This document shows positions 52,711 to 60,611 of a DNA stretch of 64,000 bases, one piece after another. Location of the stretch: NCBI GenBank assembly GCA_016125185.1, contig WGMG01000006.1:1612001-1676000 (forward strand), read 5' to 3'. How positions within the stretch are numbered: the first letter of the stretch is position 1; every line of letters begins with the position of its first letter. Source of the DNA: Armatimonadota bacterium (GTDB lineage Bacteria > Armatimonadota > Fimbriimonadia > Fimbriimonadales > Fimbriimonadaceae). A program made the translations under genes and the position numbers. Below the pieces are notes generated by a model. The model had not been told where the DNA came from and did not search any database. It saw only the letters and a list, made by a program, of their open reading frames with translations.

Positions 52711-53622
52711 ATGAAGCTTGCAAGTGTTTCGGGGTTCATTCTGCTCGCGTCCATCGCCTTTTCCCAAGGCACCGACCCGCTCGGTAGTGGACGACCGTCG
52801 TCATACACGGTCGATAGCCTGCCCGCTGATTTGGTAGCCGTCGAGGTCGCAACCACCAAAGACAACCTGGCCACACTGATGGGTCTGAGCATGTCTCAAA
52901 CCATGATTTCCTCCCACGATTCGGCGCCAAATCCGTTTAGCCGAGAATTCCTGATGTCGCTGATGGATGTCATTTGGATCGGCAAAGGCGAAGAACAAGG
53001 CAATAGCGAATATCTGATCGGCTACAAGCTAGATGTCTCGCGCGCCTTCCTACCGAGCCAGTCCCAAGGGAACAGCTTCACGTTCCGTCTGACCTACGTT
53101 CGCCGTCAAGCCATCGTGAGCCTCACTCCTCGCGAAGACCTCGCGCCGACCGCCCTCCGCGACATGATGAAGACCCCGGTTCAGGCCGTCGGGACGGTTA
53201 CACAACGAACCGCCACGCTGTCAAACCTCAAGCAGGTCGCCACCGCCCTCGCCATCTTCGAAGCCGACTACGACGACCGGATTCCCTACGTCGAGAGCAC
53301 GCCTCAACTCTTCGACCTCCTGAATCCTTACATCAAAAACCGCGAAGTATTCAAGACGCTGAATCCGGCGGGCGGCATGTTCCGGCTCAACATGAGCCTG
53401 GCGGGCACGAACTCTGACGAAATCCCCAATCCAGCGGGAACCGTGCTCTTCTACGAGTCCCTTCCGTGGGCCGATGGACGCCGGTGCGTGGCCTTCGTTG
53501 ACATGCACGCCAAAGTCGTCGATGAGGCCGAATGGCAAAGCCTCCAACCCACGCTCAACCTCAAACTGAAGCGTTACGGCAAACCCCTCAAGCCCGGACA
53601 ATTGCCGCCATCGACCAAATAA
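52711..53622 (+). CDS. Secreted protein with pseudopilin-like C-terminal module
   Basis: A 303-residue exported protein. The signal peptide is MKLASVSGFILLASIAFSQ. The N-terminal 150 residues are of unknown type. From about 170 the sequence TATLSNLKQVATALAIFEADYDDRIPYVE reproduces the region that normally follows the N-terminal helix of DUF1559-like prepilins (compare [25 protein letters not shown] in the gene at 12400), yet there is no prepilin leader here. It seems to be a Sec-exported protein that acquired the pilin globular domain. Confidence 0.75.
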   Translation: MKLASVSGFILLASIAFSQGTDPLGSGRPSSYTVDSLPADLVAVEVATTKDNLATLMGLSMSQTMISSHDSAPNPFSREFLMSLMDVIWIGKGEEQGNSEYLIGYKLDVSRAFLPSQSQGNSFTFRLTYVRRQAIVSLTPREDLAPTALRDMMKTPVQAVGTVTQRTATLSNLKQVATALAIFEADYDDRIPYVESTPQLFDLLNPYIKNREVFKTLNPAGGMFRLNMSLAGTNSDEIPNPAGTVLFYESLPWADGRRCVAFVDMHAKVVDEAEWQSLQPTLNLKLKRYGKPLKPGQLPPSTK

Positions 53623-53650
53623 ATTGGTCTGGTAAAATAGACGTTTCGCT

Positions 53651-53736
53651 GGGCGAGTGGCGAAATTGGTAGACGCACTGGATTTAGGTTCCAGCGCCTA
53701 ATCAGCGTGAGAGTTCGAGTCTCTCCTCGCCCACCA
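53651..53736 (+). tRNA. tRNA-Leu (UAG anticodon)
   Basis: A class II tRNA with a complete 7-bp acceptor stem (GGGCGAG/CTCGCCC), discriminator A and encoded CCA (53734-53736). The anticodon stem CTGGA/TCCAG encloses TTTAGGT, giving anticodon TAG. A 15-base variable arm and the T-arm GAGAG-TTCGAGT-CTCTC are intact. A TAAAAT 12 bp upstream may be its -10 element. Confidence 0.97.
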
Positions 53737-54171
53737 CGCATGTCATCGGTCGGCACTCAAACCTAGGCGACCGTGACCATGGAAGTTAAATCTAGTCTCA
53801 AAACTTTCCGCTCTACTTTAGCCTCTAAAATAGCCGAACAGCCTTGACCGCGTAGCGGTCACAGCAGGTAGCCGGGGCGTCGGAGCGAGGTACGAGCGTA
53901 GACCCCCGGATGAATTCGAACCCAAAATAGTCCGAGGAGTCCCGTGAATGGGACGACCCCGCCATTTTGGCGGCACTGATGAGATGAGGCAGAGAGTTTC
54001 ATCCAACCTCGCTGTGCCAAGTGAACCTAGAAAATGGGCGACCCAAAATCCCTCTCCCAATTCTCCGATTTGAGGGTCCACATTTCAACTGCCACAAGGG
54101 CAGTTGAAATGTGGATGGGTGGCTCCTGACTGATGTCTGGAGCCGGGTGAGGGCCATTCCGCCCACCAACC
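53737..54171. repeat. Palindrome-rich gene-free region downstream of tRNA-Leu
   Basis: No gene is found in these 435 bp. It holds a series of perfect hairpins: TGACCGC/GCGGTCA (53845-53861), CCGGGG.../...CCCCCGG with the inner GAGCGAGGTACGAGCG (53872-53909), GTCCC/GGGAC (53939-53954), CCGCCA/TGGCGG (53959-53973) and a 17-bp stem with 5-base loop (54077-54115). The 53872-53909 element resembles the REP-like repeat at 57912. The last hairpin may terminate the tRNA transcript. Confidence 0.7.
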
Positions 54172-56685
54172 CTAACTCTTAACCGGGGCAAACCATGAAC
54201 CCAAAAGCTTCTCAACATCCGAAGAACTCAGCCGAGACAAATCGAGGCAACACGTAATCGGCTTCGGGCTCTTCGACAATCCATCGATCGCCAAGTTCAA
54301 CTGCCACTTCACTTCGTCTCCACTCAAGCTATCGATCACGAACCGAGCCCCTGCTATGTTCGCCAAATTCACACCGAACGGCATCCCCGCCCCGCCGCCA
54401 TCGAACGTAAACGGAGTGTCTTCCGTCATCAAGCAAAGCGGCACGATCTTTCCCTCAACCTTATTCGAGAGCCCCGGCAACAGGTCAGACCATACTGGCA
54501 CGGAGATGCCCGCAAGCACCTTGGTCCGAAGCCGCTTTAACCCGTCCGCCATCTCCTTGGCTCGAAAATCGTCCCACTGCGCCACGTAAGGATGAATAAT
54601 GTATTCATCCCCGTCGATTCGCCCATAGGTGCGCGGGTATCCCATCAGTTCCATGTCGGGAAAGAAGTATGGCGATACGTTCACGCTCGACATGAGCCCA
54701 TCCGGCACCAAGTCGATCGGGTCCACGCCCGTCATCCGCAGAAACGCCGACCGCATTGACAGCGAATACCCGAGTCGCCGACCCACCAACTCCGACGGAC
54801 TATTTCCGATCGAGTATCCCTCACCCAACTTCGCCTCGTAGCCGATCGGCTGTTCATCGCAGACGACCACTCCGGCAAGGCCAGGAGTCTTGGCTAGGCG
54901 ACCCATCAACGACCAATCATCCGGCGTCTGATCGGGCGAAACCCCATTCTCCCAGGCAAGCACGGAACGAGTGATTTCGCTCGGTTCCCGCAGGCGGTTC
55001 AATCTTTTGCTCGTCAAAGCCCATTTCCCCGCCTCTTCCCCGGTTGTGCTGATCACCGTCCGATCGAGGTCGTCCGACGAAGAAACAGATCGCCATGGTC
55101 GGACGACGTATTTCACCTTCAACCCCGACCGAGTAGAAGCGTCCACCGCCGCCGTGAGCGTGCCCGAGTCCAGCGTGTCAACCCAAAGCTCGCTCATGCC
55201 AATCGCTTTGGCTTTCGCAACAAGCCCCCGAATCTGTTCGGGTTCATCCGTTCGGACAATGCAACTAACGTTGATGCCCTTAGCAATCGTCCACGGAGGC
55301 GTCGGTGCTGCCGGTCCCTGGCGACGTTGTCCACCAAACACAAAAGTCCTAAACTGCCCGATCGAGCCTCCCGCCTCCTCAAAGACGTCCTCTCCACTAG
55401 GCAAGGCAAAGTGGTAGCTCAGGGCATTATGAGCTCGTGCCCCGTCAACCTTTACGGGTTGCACGGTGTACTCTTCGTTGAACTTCGCCACCATCGACCG
55501 CAGACCATCGTCGACCAGACTCGGCGGTATCGCTCCCTCTCCTTTCGCAAGGTACTCCTCCATTTCCTTCGTCGGCTGATACGGGTCGCGCGGACTCGAT
55601 TTGGCCGCCTTCAACAAACTGCTTTTGCCCACTGCCGCGCCCCATTCGTCCGACATCTTATATTGGTAGTCGCGAAGCTCGGCTTTCCACTGGTCGAACC
55701 TCGCTTTTCGCGTCCCCAATCCCATCAAGTCTGACGTCAGAACGTACTGGCTCCCAACTCGACGGTAGGTGCCCGTCACCATCTGTGCAATCGCCGCCAA
55801 AAGGTCCCCCGCCCGCGCCTTGCCGCCCACCATCGTCATCGAGCGCTTGGCGACTCTTGGGTCGGCATAAATCGTCAGATGGACCACTTGCCCGATACTC
55901 GCCAAAGCCTCCTGAACTGTAACCTGAGCCGAGAACCCGACGAGCGAGTCGAGGCTCTTCGCTGAATAATTCAGGTCCGAAGGTTTCTGTTTGTTAGGGA
56001 CCTCCGTGCGGACGTTGATCCCAAAAATCGATCCCGGTCCGCTCTGCATGTCCGAAAGCTGGCGATAGAATCCCGCCACCTGGTGGAGCCCAACGTTGTC
56101 CATCGAGTCCGGCTGAACCGTGCCCTTACCATCCTTGAGGGAAAAGTCGAACGACACCGTCCGCGTGATGCGGAGCCGCACCTGCTTTCGTTGCTCGTCG
56201 TTCAGCGTGAACTTGTCGGTCGTCTTGAAGTCGTTGCCCAATACCTCGCGTCGCTCGACCTCAAACTTCTTGGGTAGAAGCGACTCGAACACAAGCTGTT
56301 GGTCGCGATTAAGATCGCCGAAGCCAATGCCTCTGGACGTAACCTGGTCGATCTGCCCTGGCGTCAGCGTTGAAAGCAGATAGATGATCTTGCTCCGCAT
56401 GTCCATGCCCTCGTACAGGTCCGGTTGCTTGCTGAACGAGTCATCGATCTGAATCATCGTCGTGGGAACAATGGCCGTCAGGTCGCCAATCTCGACTACC
56501 TTTCGACGGAAAGCCGCAATCGAAGCGCTCTCGACCTTTAGTCGCTCTCCTTCCAGGTAAACCCCCGGACCGCCTTTAAACAAATCCGCCTTGTGCTTGG
56601 AAACATAGGCGTCGAGTGTGGTCTTTTGGCCAAAAGCGCTGGACGAAGCAACGACGAGTCCCCAAACAAGTAAGCGAAATTTCAT
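54172..56685 (-). CDS. Hypothetical secreted protein with STN-like segment
   Basis: An 837-residue exported protein, signal MKFRLLVWGLVVASSSAFGQ. The region about 255-335 (NYSAKSLDSLVGFSAQVTVQEALASIGQVVHLTIYADPRV then GKARAGDLLAAIAQM) has the helix/strand pattern of STN domains from secretins and TonB receptors. From about 480 an alpha/beta barrel-like sequence appears (SELWVDTLDSGTLTAAVDAS, KVKYVVRPW, GLAGVVVCDE), perhaps a catalytic barrel without recognisable active site. AAGGA lies 6 bases before the ATG. It follows the S4-domain gene with 1 bp between them. Confidence 0.8.
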   Translation of the reverse strand: MKFRLLVWGLVVASSSAFGQKTTLDAYVSKHKADLFKGGPGVYLEGERLKVESASIAAFRRKVVEIGDLTAIVPTTMIQIDDSFSKQPDLYEGMDMRSKIIYLLSTLTPGQIDQVTSRGIGFGDLNRDQQLVFESLLPKKFEVERREVLGNDFKTTDKFTLNDEQRKQVRLRITRTVSFDFSLKDGKGTVQPDSMDNVGLHQVAGFYRQLSDMQSGPGSIFGINVRTEVPNKQKPSDLNYSAKSLDSLVGFSAQVTVQEALASIGQVVHLTIYADPRVAKRSMTMVGGKARAGDLLAAIAQMVTGTYRRVGSQYVLTSDLMGLGTRKARFDQWKAELRDYQYKMSDEWGAAVGKSSLLKAAKSSPRDPYQPTKEMEEYLAKGEGAIPPSLVDDGLRSMVAKFNEEYTVQPVKVDGARAHNALSYHFALPSGEDVFEEAGGSIGQFRTFVFGGQRRQGPAAPTPPWTIAKGINVSCIVRTDEPEQIRGLVAKAKAIGMSELWVDTLDSGTLTAAVDASTRSGLKVKYVVRPWRSVSSSDDLDRTVISTTGEEAGKWALTSKRLNRLREPSEITRSVLAWENGVSPDQTPDDWSLMGRLAKTPGLAGVVVCDEQPIGYEAKLGEGYSIGNSPSELVGRRLGYSLSMRSAFLRMTGVDPIDLVPDGLMSSVNVSPYFFPDMELMGYPRTYGRIDGDEYIIHPYVAQWDDFRAKEMADGLKRLRTKVLAGISVPVWSDLLPGLSNKVEGKIVPLCLMTEDTPFTFDGGGAGMPFGVNLANIAGARFVIDSLSGDEVKWQLNLAIDGLSKSPKPITCCLDLSRLSSSDVEKLLGSWFAPVKS

Positions 56686-56686
56686 C

Positions 56687-56905
56687 TCATTCCTTTGTTA
56701 CTATTTTAACAGACTGTTTGTCAGGAAAAGTGACAATATCGCCTGGGCGAATTTTTCTCCCTCGACGGTTGTCCGGCTCACCATTAATCAGCGGCGAATG
56801 GTTTGCAAGATACTCCTTGGCCTCCGCCCCATTCGAGATGTAGTCCGTCAGCTTCAAAAGCTGGCCCAAGGTGATGTATTCGCTCCAAATCTCGACGGTT
56901 TTCAC
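56687..56905 (-). CDS. S4-domain RNA-binding protein, YaaA-type
   Basis: A 72-residue protein with EYITLGQLLKLTDYISNGAEAKEYLANHSPLINGEPDNRRGRKIRPGDIV, the S4 RNA-binding fold as in YaaA/RlbA, a small protein linked to ribosome-associated RNA in Bacillus and usually encoded near recF. Its position here beside a secreted protein gene is unusual. The ATG at 56905 is the natural start. Confidence 0.88.
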   Translation of the reverse strand: MKTVEIWSEYITLGQLLKLTDYISNGAEAKEYLANHSPLINGEPDNRRGRKIRPGDIVTFPDKQSVKIVTKE

Positions 56906-56952
56906 TGGATGAAGTATCCCCCATTTGACCCTCCTGATCCGTCTTGGAAATC

Positions 56953-57366
56953 ATGGACTATCGGATTTACGCCTTGCTCTCGGCCCTCTTCGCCGGCATC
57001 ACCGCGATTCTAGCCAAGAAAGGTGTGGAAGATGTTCCCGCCAACACCGCTCTCGCCGTCCGCGTCGCGTTTGTTTTCCTCTTCTCGCTGGGCCTGGCCG
57101 TCGCCTCCCGCCAAGCTTCCCTTGGCGGACTCACACGCCAAAACTGGATATTCCTCGTCCTCTCCGCCGTCGCTACCTGGCTCTCGTGGCTGTGCTATTT
57201 CCGCGCGTTGCAACTCGGCGAGGTTGCCAAGGTCGCTCCCATCGATAAACTCAGCTTCGTCATCGCCATGGTCCTCGGTATCGTGATCCTCAAGGAAAAG
57301 GTCGACGCCAAAGTCATCGGCGGCGCCGCCCTCATCGTCACCGGCGTTCTGCTGACCTTGCGCTAG
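56953..57366 (+). CDS. Half-size EamA/DMT-family transporter
   Basis: A 137-residue membrane protein. It has five hydrophobic segments and the EamA pattern (YALLSALFAGITAILAKKGVEDVPANTAL..R, and near the end DKLSFVIAMVLGIVILKEKVDAKVIGGAALIVTGVLLT). Normal DMT transporters contain two such domains; this one has one, so it may work as a dimer. The substrate is unknown. ATG 56953 is preferred over a TTG three codons earlier. Confidence 0.85.
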   Translation: MDYRIYALLSALFAGITAILAKKGVEDVPANTALAVRVAFVFLFSLGLAVASRQASLGGLTRQNWIFLVLSAVATWLSWLCYFRALQLGEVAKVAPIDKLSFVIAMVLGIVILKEKVDAKVIGGAALIVTGVLLTLR

Positions 57367-57367
57367 C

Positions 57368-57700
57368 CTACTTGGGCTCGATGATCGAAATGGCGGTCAA
57401 GCCCTTGATGCCTCGCGTCACCATGATCTGCATCTTGTGGCCCTCAGAAACCACATCGAAGGTTTGCGAGTCGTAGCCCTTGTTGGGCACACCAAACTCT
57501 TTGCAGTAAAACTCGATCACCTGCTTTGGCGAGTCGGGTGTCGTGAGATTCGCACCAATGACACCCGCATTCTCACCGTTCGAAATGATCTTCGCGCCCG
57601 GATACAGCTTCGCATGCGGCAACTGAGCGCTAGAACCTGTGCGGGCATCGCAGCCAATCACGGCGGCAACGACAACCGCAACCAAAGCCCACTCTTTCAC
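57368..57700 (-). CDS. Lipoprotein, hypothetical
   Basis: A 110-residue lipoprotein. GTG 57700 starts the signal MKEWALVAVVVAAVIGC (GTG read as Met), with Cys as the lipidation site. The mature part, KLYPGAKIISNGENAGVIGANLTTPDSPKQVIEFYCKEFG, resembles the lipoprotein at 60124-60576 (GIKAYPGTENESG, then TTSDPMAKVAQFFKDQG), so these are likely paralogues. It is convergent with the EamA gene, 1 bp between stops. Confidence 0.7.
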   Translation of the reverse strand: MKEWALVAVVVAAVIGCDARTGSSAQLPHAKLYPGAKIISNGENAGVIGANLTTPDSPKQVIEFYCKEFGVPNKGYDSQTFDVVSEGHKMQIMVTRGIKGLTAISIIEPK

Positions 57701-58004
57701 TGGAGCAAATGCTACCCCTACAAAGCGACATCTTCTCTGCACTCTGCACTCTGCACTCCGCTCTGAAACGTCCACCAAACCAAGGTGTCTCTCTGGCGAG
57801 AGAGACCGGAGAGTCTGTTCCCCAAAAAAGAGAATTCGAAACTGCCAGACGAACCGAGAGAGTCGCGAAAGCCTCTGAATTCTCAAGCCTGAACCATTCG
57901 GAAAACGAGGCTATCCCTTAAAAAAGGGATCGGTGAGCGAGGAACGAGCGAACCGAGGGATTGACGACAAACCCAAGACAAAACGGGCCACTAACCCTAA
58001 CTCC
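57701..58004. other. Gene-free region with tandem repeat and REP-like element
   Basis: 304 bp. CTCTGCA is repeated three times in tandem at 57735-57755. At 57912-57963 is a REP-like element: ATCCCTT/AAGGGAT hairpin, then CGGTGAGCG ... CGAGCGAACCG and AGGGAT. Nothing else is seen. Confidence 0.55.
57912..57963. repeat. REP-like palindromic element
   Basis: The same composite hairpin as at 40191, 63421 and 63777, closest to the latter (ATCCCTT-N4-AAGGGAT, CGGTGAGCGA, GCGAACCGAGGGATTG). The inner GAGCGAGGAACGAGCG is close to GAGCGAGGTACGAGCG at 53872-53909. Confidence 0.7.
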
Positions 58005-59525
58005 TCATTTAATCCGATCGTACGGCGAGAACCCGTTCACCCGCGTCACCACCGGAACAAATATCTGAATCGACTTCGGTGGAGCCTCCACCGTCATCAA
58101 TCCCATCTTCTGCAAAACCTTTCCGCCCGACACCAAATCCTGCATCTCCTCCCAGCTCATCAGGTTCCCCATCCGATGCGCAAACGTCTCCGTGACCTTC
58201 TTCGCCGTCGGATTCACGACCACGATCACATCCTCGCGCAACAGCCCCGTCGTCCGCGTAAACGCCAGCAGCTTCTCCGTCCTAAGAGCCTGAAAATCCC
58301 CGTACCGCAGCGACGGATGGCTCTTTCGGAACCCGATCAGCTTCTTCACCCACGCCAGGGTCTCGTTCTGCGGACTCACCAAATCCCATCGCATCGGTGC
58401 GCGATTCTCCGGGTCGCCGCCTCCGGTCATCCCCAACTCGCTTCCGTAATACACGTTTGGACAACCCGGCAACGTGAACAATAGAGCCCACTCCAACATC
58501 CGATCCTTGTCGCTGGGCAACATCGAGGTCAAGCGCGGCGTGTCATGGTTGTCCGCCACCAGCCAAGACTTCAGCACATTCTCGATGCCCGCATCCGCCA
58601 CGTAGTCGTTGAGCATGTCAGCCGCTCGCCCACCGGACACTGTCCCATCCAACATCTCCATGCAAAGACCCGGTGCGAACAGATTGTATTGCCCGTCGAT
58701 ATTCGGGAACCAACCCGCCGGGTAGCCCAGAATCTCGCCAACCACTAAGCTTCCCTTCTTAGCCTTGTGCGCGTATTTCGTGATCTCGCCCAGCAATTCT
58801 GGGCCGATTTCATAGGCCACATCCAGCCGCCAACCGTCAATCCCCAGGTTCAAATAATGCTGAACCACCGAGTCCTTGTCTCGCCAAAGATACTTCTGAA
58901 GTCCAGCATCCTCCAGATGCAGGACCGGCATATTCACGCCTCCCAGCCACCCCTTGTAGCCCGCCTGGTACTGCTTGCCGAGGAAGAACCAATCGCGATA
59001 CGGGCTCTTCGCCGACTTCAATGCGTCCTGCAAATAAGGCGATCGCCGTCCCATATGGTTGAACACGCCGTCGAGCACAACCTTGAGCCCCGACTTATGC
59101 GATTTCGAAATCAGGCCTGACAAGTCCTTCGTCGTCCCAAACGCCGGATCGACCTTCTTGTAGTCGATGGCATCGTACTTGTGGTTCGTAAACGCCTCGT
59201 GGATCGGATTCAGATAAAGTACATCCGCCCCAAGGTCGCGAATGTACGACAGCTTCGACTCCACACCCTTCAGGTCGCCGCCCCAAAAGTCGAGTTCATG
59301 CGTCCAAACCCCCAGCTTAGGGTCAAATTTTCCCGCTTTCGGCAGGTCGTCCCATGAGTGAAACGTTCGCGGACTGGCGTAAAACTTTGCTTTCGCCAGA
59401 GGGTTCGCAGGCGGCACAAACCGGTCGACGAACACCTGGTACACCACGGCGCCGTTTCTCCAATCCTTTGCGCGGCTTTCGATAGAGGCTTTCGACAAAC
59501 TCATAGCAACGATCGGAACGATCAT
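58005..59525 (-). CDS. Alpha-amylase family glycoside hydrolase (GH13)
   Basis: A 506-residue glycosidase or transglycosidase acting on alpha-glucans. It has the GH13 barrel motifs in order: DVLYLNPIHEAFTNHKYDAIDY (region V-like), VVLDGVFNHMG (region I), GIDGWRLDVAYE (nucleophile Asp, region II), LVVGEILGYP (acid/base Glu, region III) and LVADNHDTPRL (region IV, Asp and His). The N-terminal hydrophobic stretch MIVPIVAMSLSKA is a weak signal. I chose ATG 59525 with AAGG upstream over a GTG six codons earlier. The C-terminal beta domain is present. Confidence 0.94.
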   Translation of the reverse strand: MIVPIVAMSLSKASIESRAKDWRNGAVVYQVFVDRFVPPANPLAKAKFYASPRTFHSWDDLPKAGKFDPKLGVWTHELDFWGGDLKGVESKLSYIRDLGADVLYLNPIHEAFTNHKYDAIDYKKVDPAFGTTKDLSGLISKSHKSGLKVVLDGVFNHMGRRSPYLQDALKSAKSPYRDWFFLGKQYQAGYKGWLGGVNMPVLHLEDAGLQKYLWRDKDSVVQHYLNLGIDGWRLDVAYEIGPELLGEITKYAHKAKKGSLVVGEILGYPAGWFPNIDGQYNLFAPGLCMEMLDGTVSGGRAADMLNDYVADAGIENVLKSWLVADNHDTPRLTSMLPSDKDRMLEWALLFTLPGCPNVYYGSELGMTGGGDPENRAPMRWDLVSPQNETLAWVKKLIGFRKSHPSLRYGDFQALRTEKLLAFTRTTGLLREDVIVVVNPTAKKVTETFAHRMGNLMSWEEMQDLVSGGKVLQKMGLMTVEAPPKSIQIFVPVVTRVNGFSPYDRIK

Positions 59526-59596
59526 TAACGTGACCTTACCCACTCACTTTCGGCGGAGTCGCCGAAAAATCCGTGAATCTAGATTCACAAACAGAA

Positions 59597-59625
59597 AGGG
59601 CTCTTTCGTCAACCGAAAGAGCCCT
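59597..59625 (-). terminator. Intrinsic terminator downstream of the helix-hairpin-helix gene
   Basis: A perfect 12-bp stem (59597-59608 with 59614-59625) and 5-base loop. On the minus strand it is followed by TTTCTGTTTG. It lies 21 bp past the stop at 59646. Confidence 0.85.
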
Positions 59626-59645
59626 CGAAATGGCCAAAATACGAC

Positions 59646-60050
59646 TTAGTACATGACGATGCGCGGAAGCGCCTTCGCCTCTTCCACCCACTTCGCAACT
59701 TCGCTTTCCGATGGAACCCGATTCGTCAGGTTCTTCGTCTCGTTCACCTCGGTCATCTTTGCCGCCAGGTTCGTCGCATTGCGCGTCGCAAGCTCGGCGA
59801 CGGTGTCCACACCGGCCGCTTCAAGCAGTTCGGCGAACTGCCCGGCCACACCATCGATGCGGAATAGGTCGGCATGATTAACCCATTTCAAAACGTGCGC
59901 ATGGGCCAAACCGGTCCCTTCTTCGATCTTCTTTCGACCGGCCGGGGTCGAACCCTGCTCCAAAAGGGTCTCTACGGTCTTGATGCCTGCCGCTTCAAGC
60001 TTCTCCGCGTACGAATCTCCAATTCCTTCAATATCTCGAATGTTAGACAT
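59646..60050 (-). CDS. DUF4332 helix-hairpin-helix protein
   Basis: A 134-residue protein with two helix-hairpin-helix-like units: IRDIEGIGDSYAEKLEAAGIKTVETLLEQG (about 3-33) and LFRIDGVAGQFAELLEAAGVDTVAELA (about 60-87). This is the DUF4332 layout. Members are thought to bind nucleic acid. ATG 60050 is used; a GTG five codons upstream is an option. Confidence 0.85.
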   Translation of the reverse strand: MSNIRDIEGIGDSYAEKLEAAGIKTVETLLEQGSTPAGRKKIEEGTGLAHAHVLKWVNHADLFRIDGVAGQFAELLEAAGVDTVAELATRNATNLAAKMTEVNETKNLTNRVPSESEVAKWVEEAKALPRIVMY

Positions 60051-60123
60051 AGTCTTAAAAGGCACAGTTTCCTATCCGTGCTCTCCATTTATTCTAACGC
60101 TTCGACCCCAAACGGGCCGGGAC

Positions 60124-60576
60124 CTAAGGGCTTTTCTGATCGTAGTGAAGACTCTTAACCACCACTTCACATTTGCCGTCCGAAGTCGGTTTGTACGAAA
60201 TAATCAACTGTGCGTTGGTCTTGGTCGCCGCCATCGTCGTGGCCTGATCCGCCAAGATATTGGTGTCCAGCCCCTGATCCTTGAAGAATTGAGCCACCTT
60301 CGCCATCGGGTCGGAAGTGGTGAAAGTAATCTCATCCTTCAGCCCCCCGTCCGATCGCTTAAAGACGTCGCCACTCTCATTTTCCGTTCCCGGGTAAGCC
60401 TTGATGCCGGCAGTCTTGCACAGGTCCGCCATCGTAACCGTCCCCGACTTTTCTTCGGTCGGCTTATCGAAAGTCACCGAGTCCGGTGCCGCGTTGCTCG
60501 AGACCGCTTGCGCACCACCATTGCCGCATCCAACGATTGAAAAAATCAGAACGAGGAGAATCAGGTACCGCGACAT
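60124..60576 (-). CDS. Lipoprotein, hypothetical
   Basis: A 150-residue lipoprotein with signal MSRYLILLVLIFSIVGC (Cys17). The mature domain contains KAYPGTENESGDVFKR, then a helix AKVAQFFKDQGLD and closing strands. It is probably paralogous to the lipoprotein at 57368-57700. It is divergent from the SIS-domain gene (35-bp gap). No function can be proposed. Confidence 0.78.
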   Translation of the reverse strand: MSRYLILLVLIFSIVGCGNGGAQAVSSNAAPDSVTFDKPTEEKSGTVTMADLCKTAGIKAYPGTENESGDVFKRSDGGLKDEITFTTSDPMAKVAQFFKDQGLDTNILADQATTMAATKTNAQLIISYKPTSDGKCEVVVKSLHYDQKSP

Positions 60577-60611
60577 CAGAGGAAGGTTACTTCAAAAGCT
60601 ATAATTTCGGC

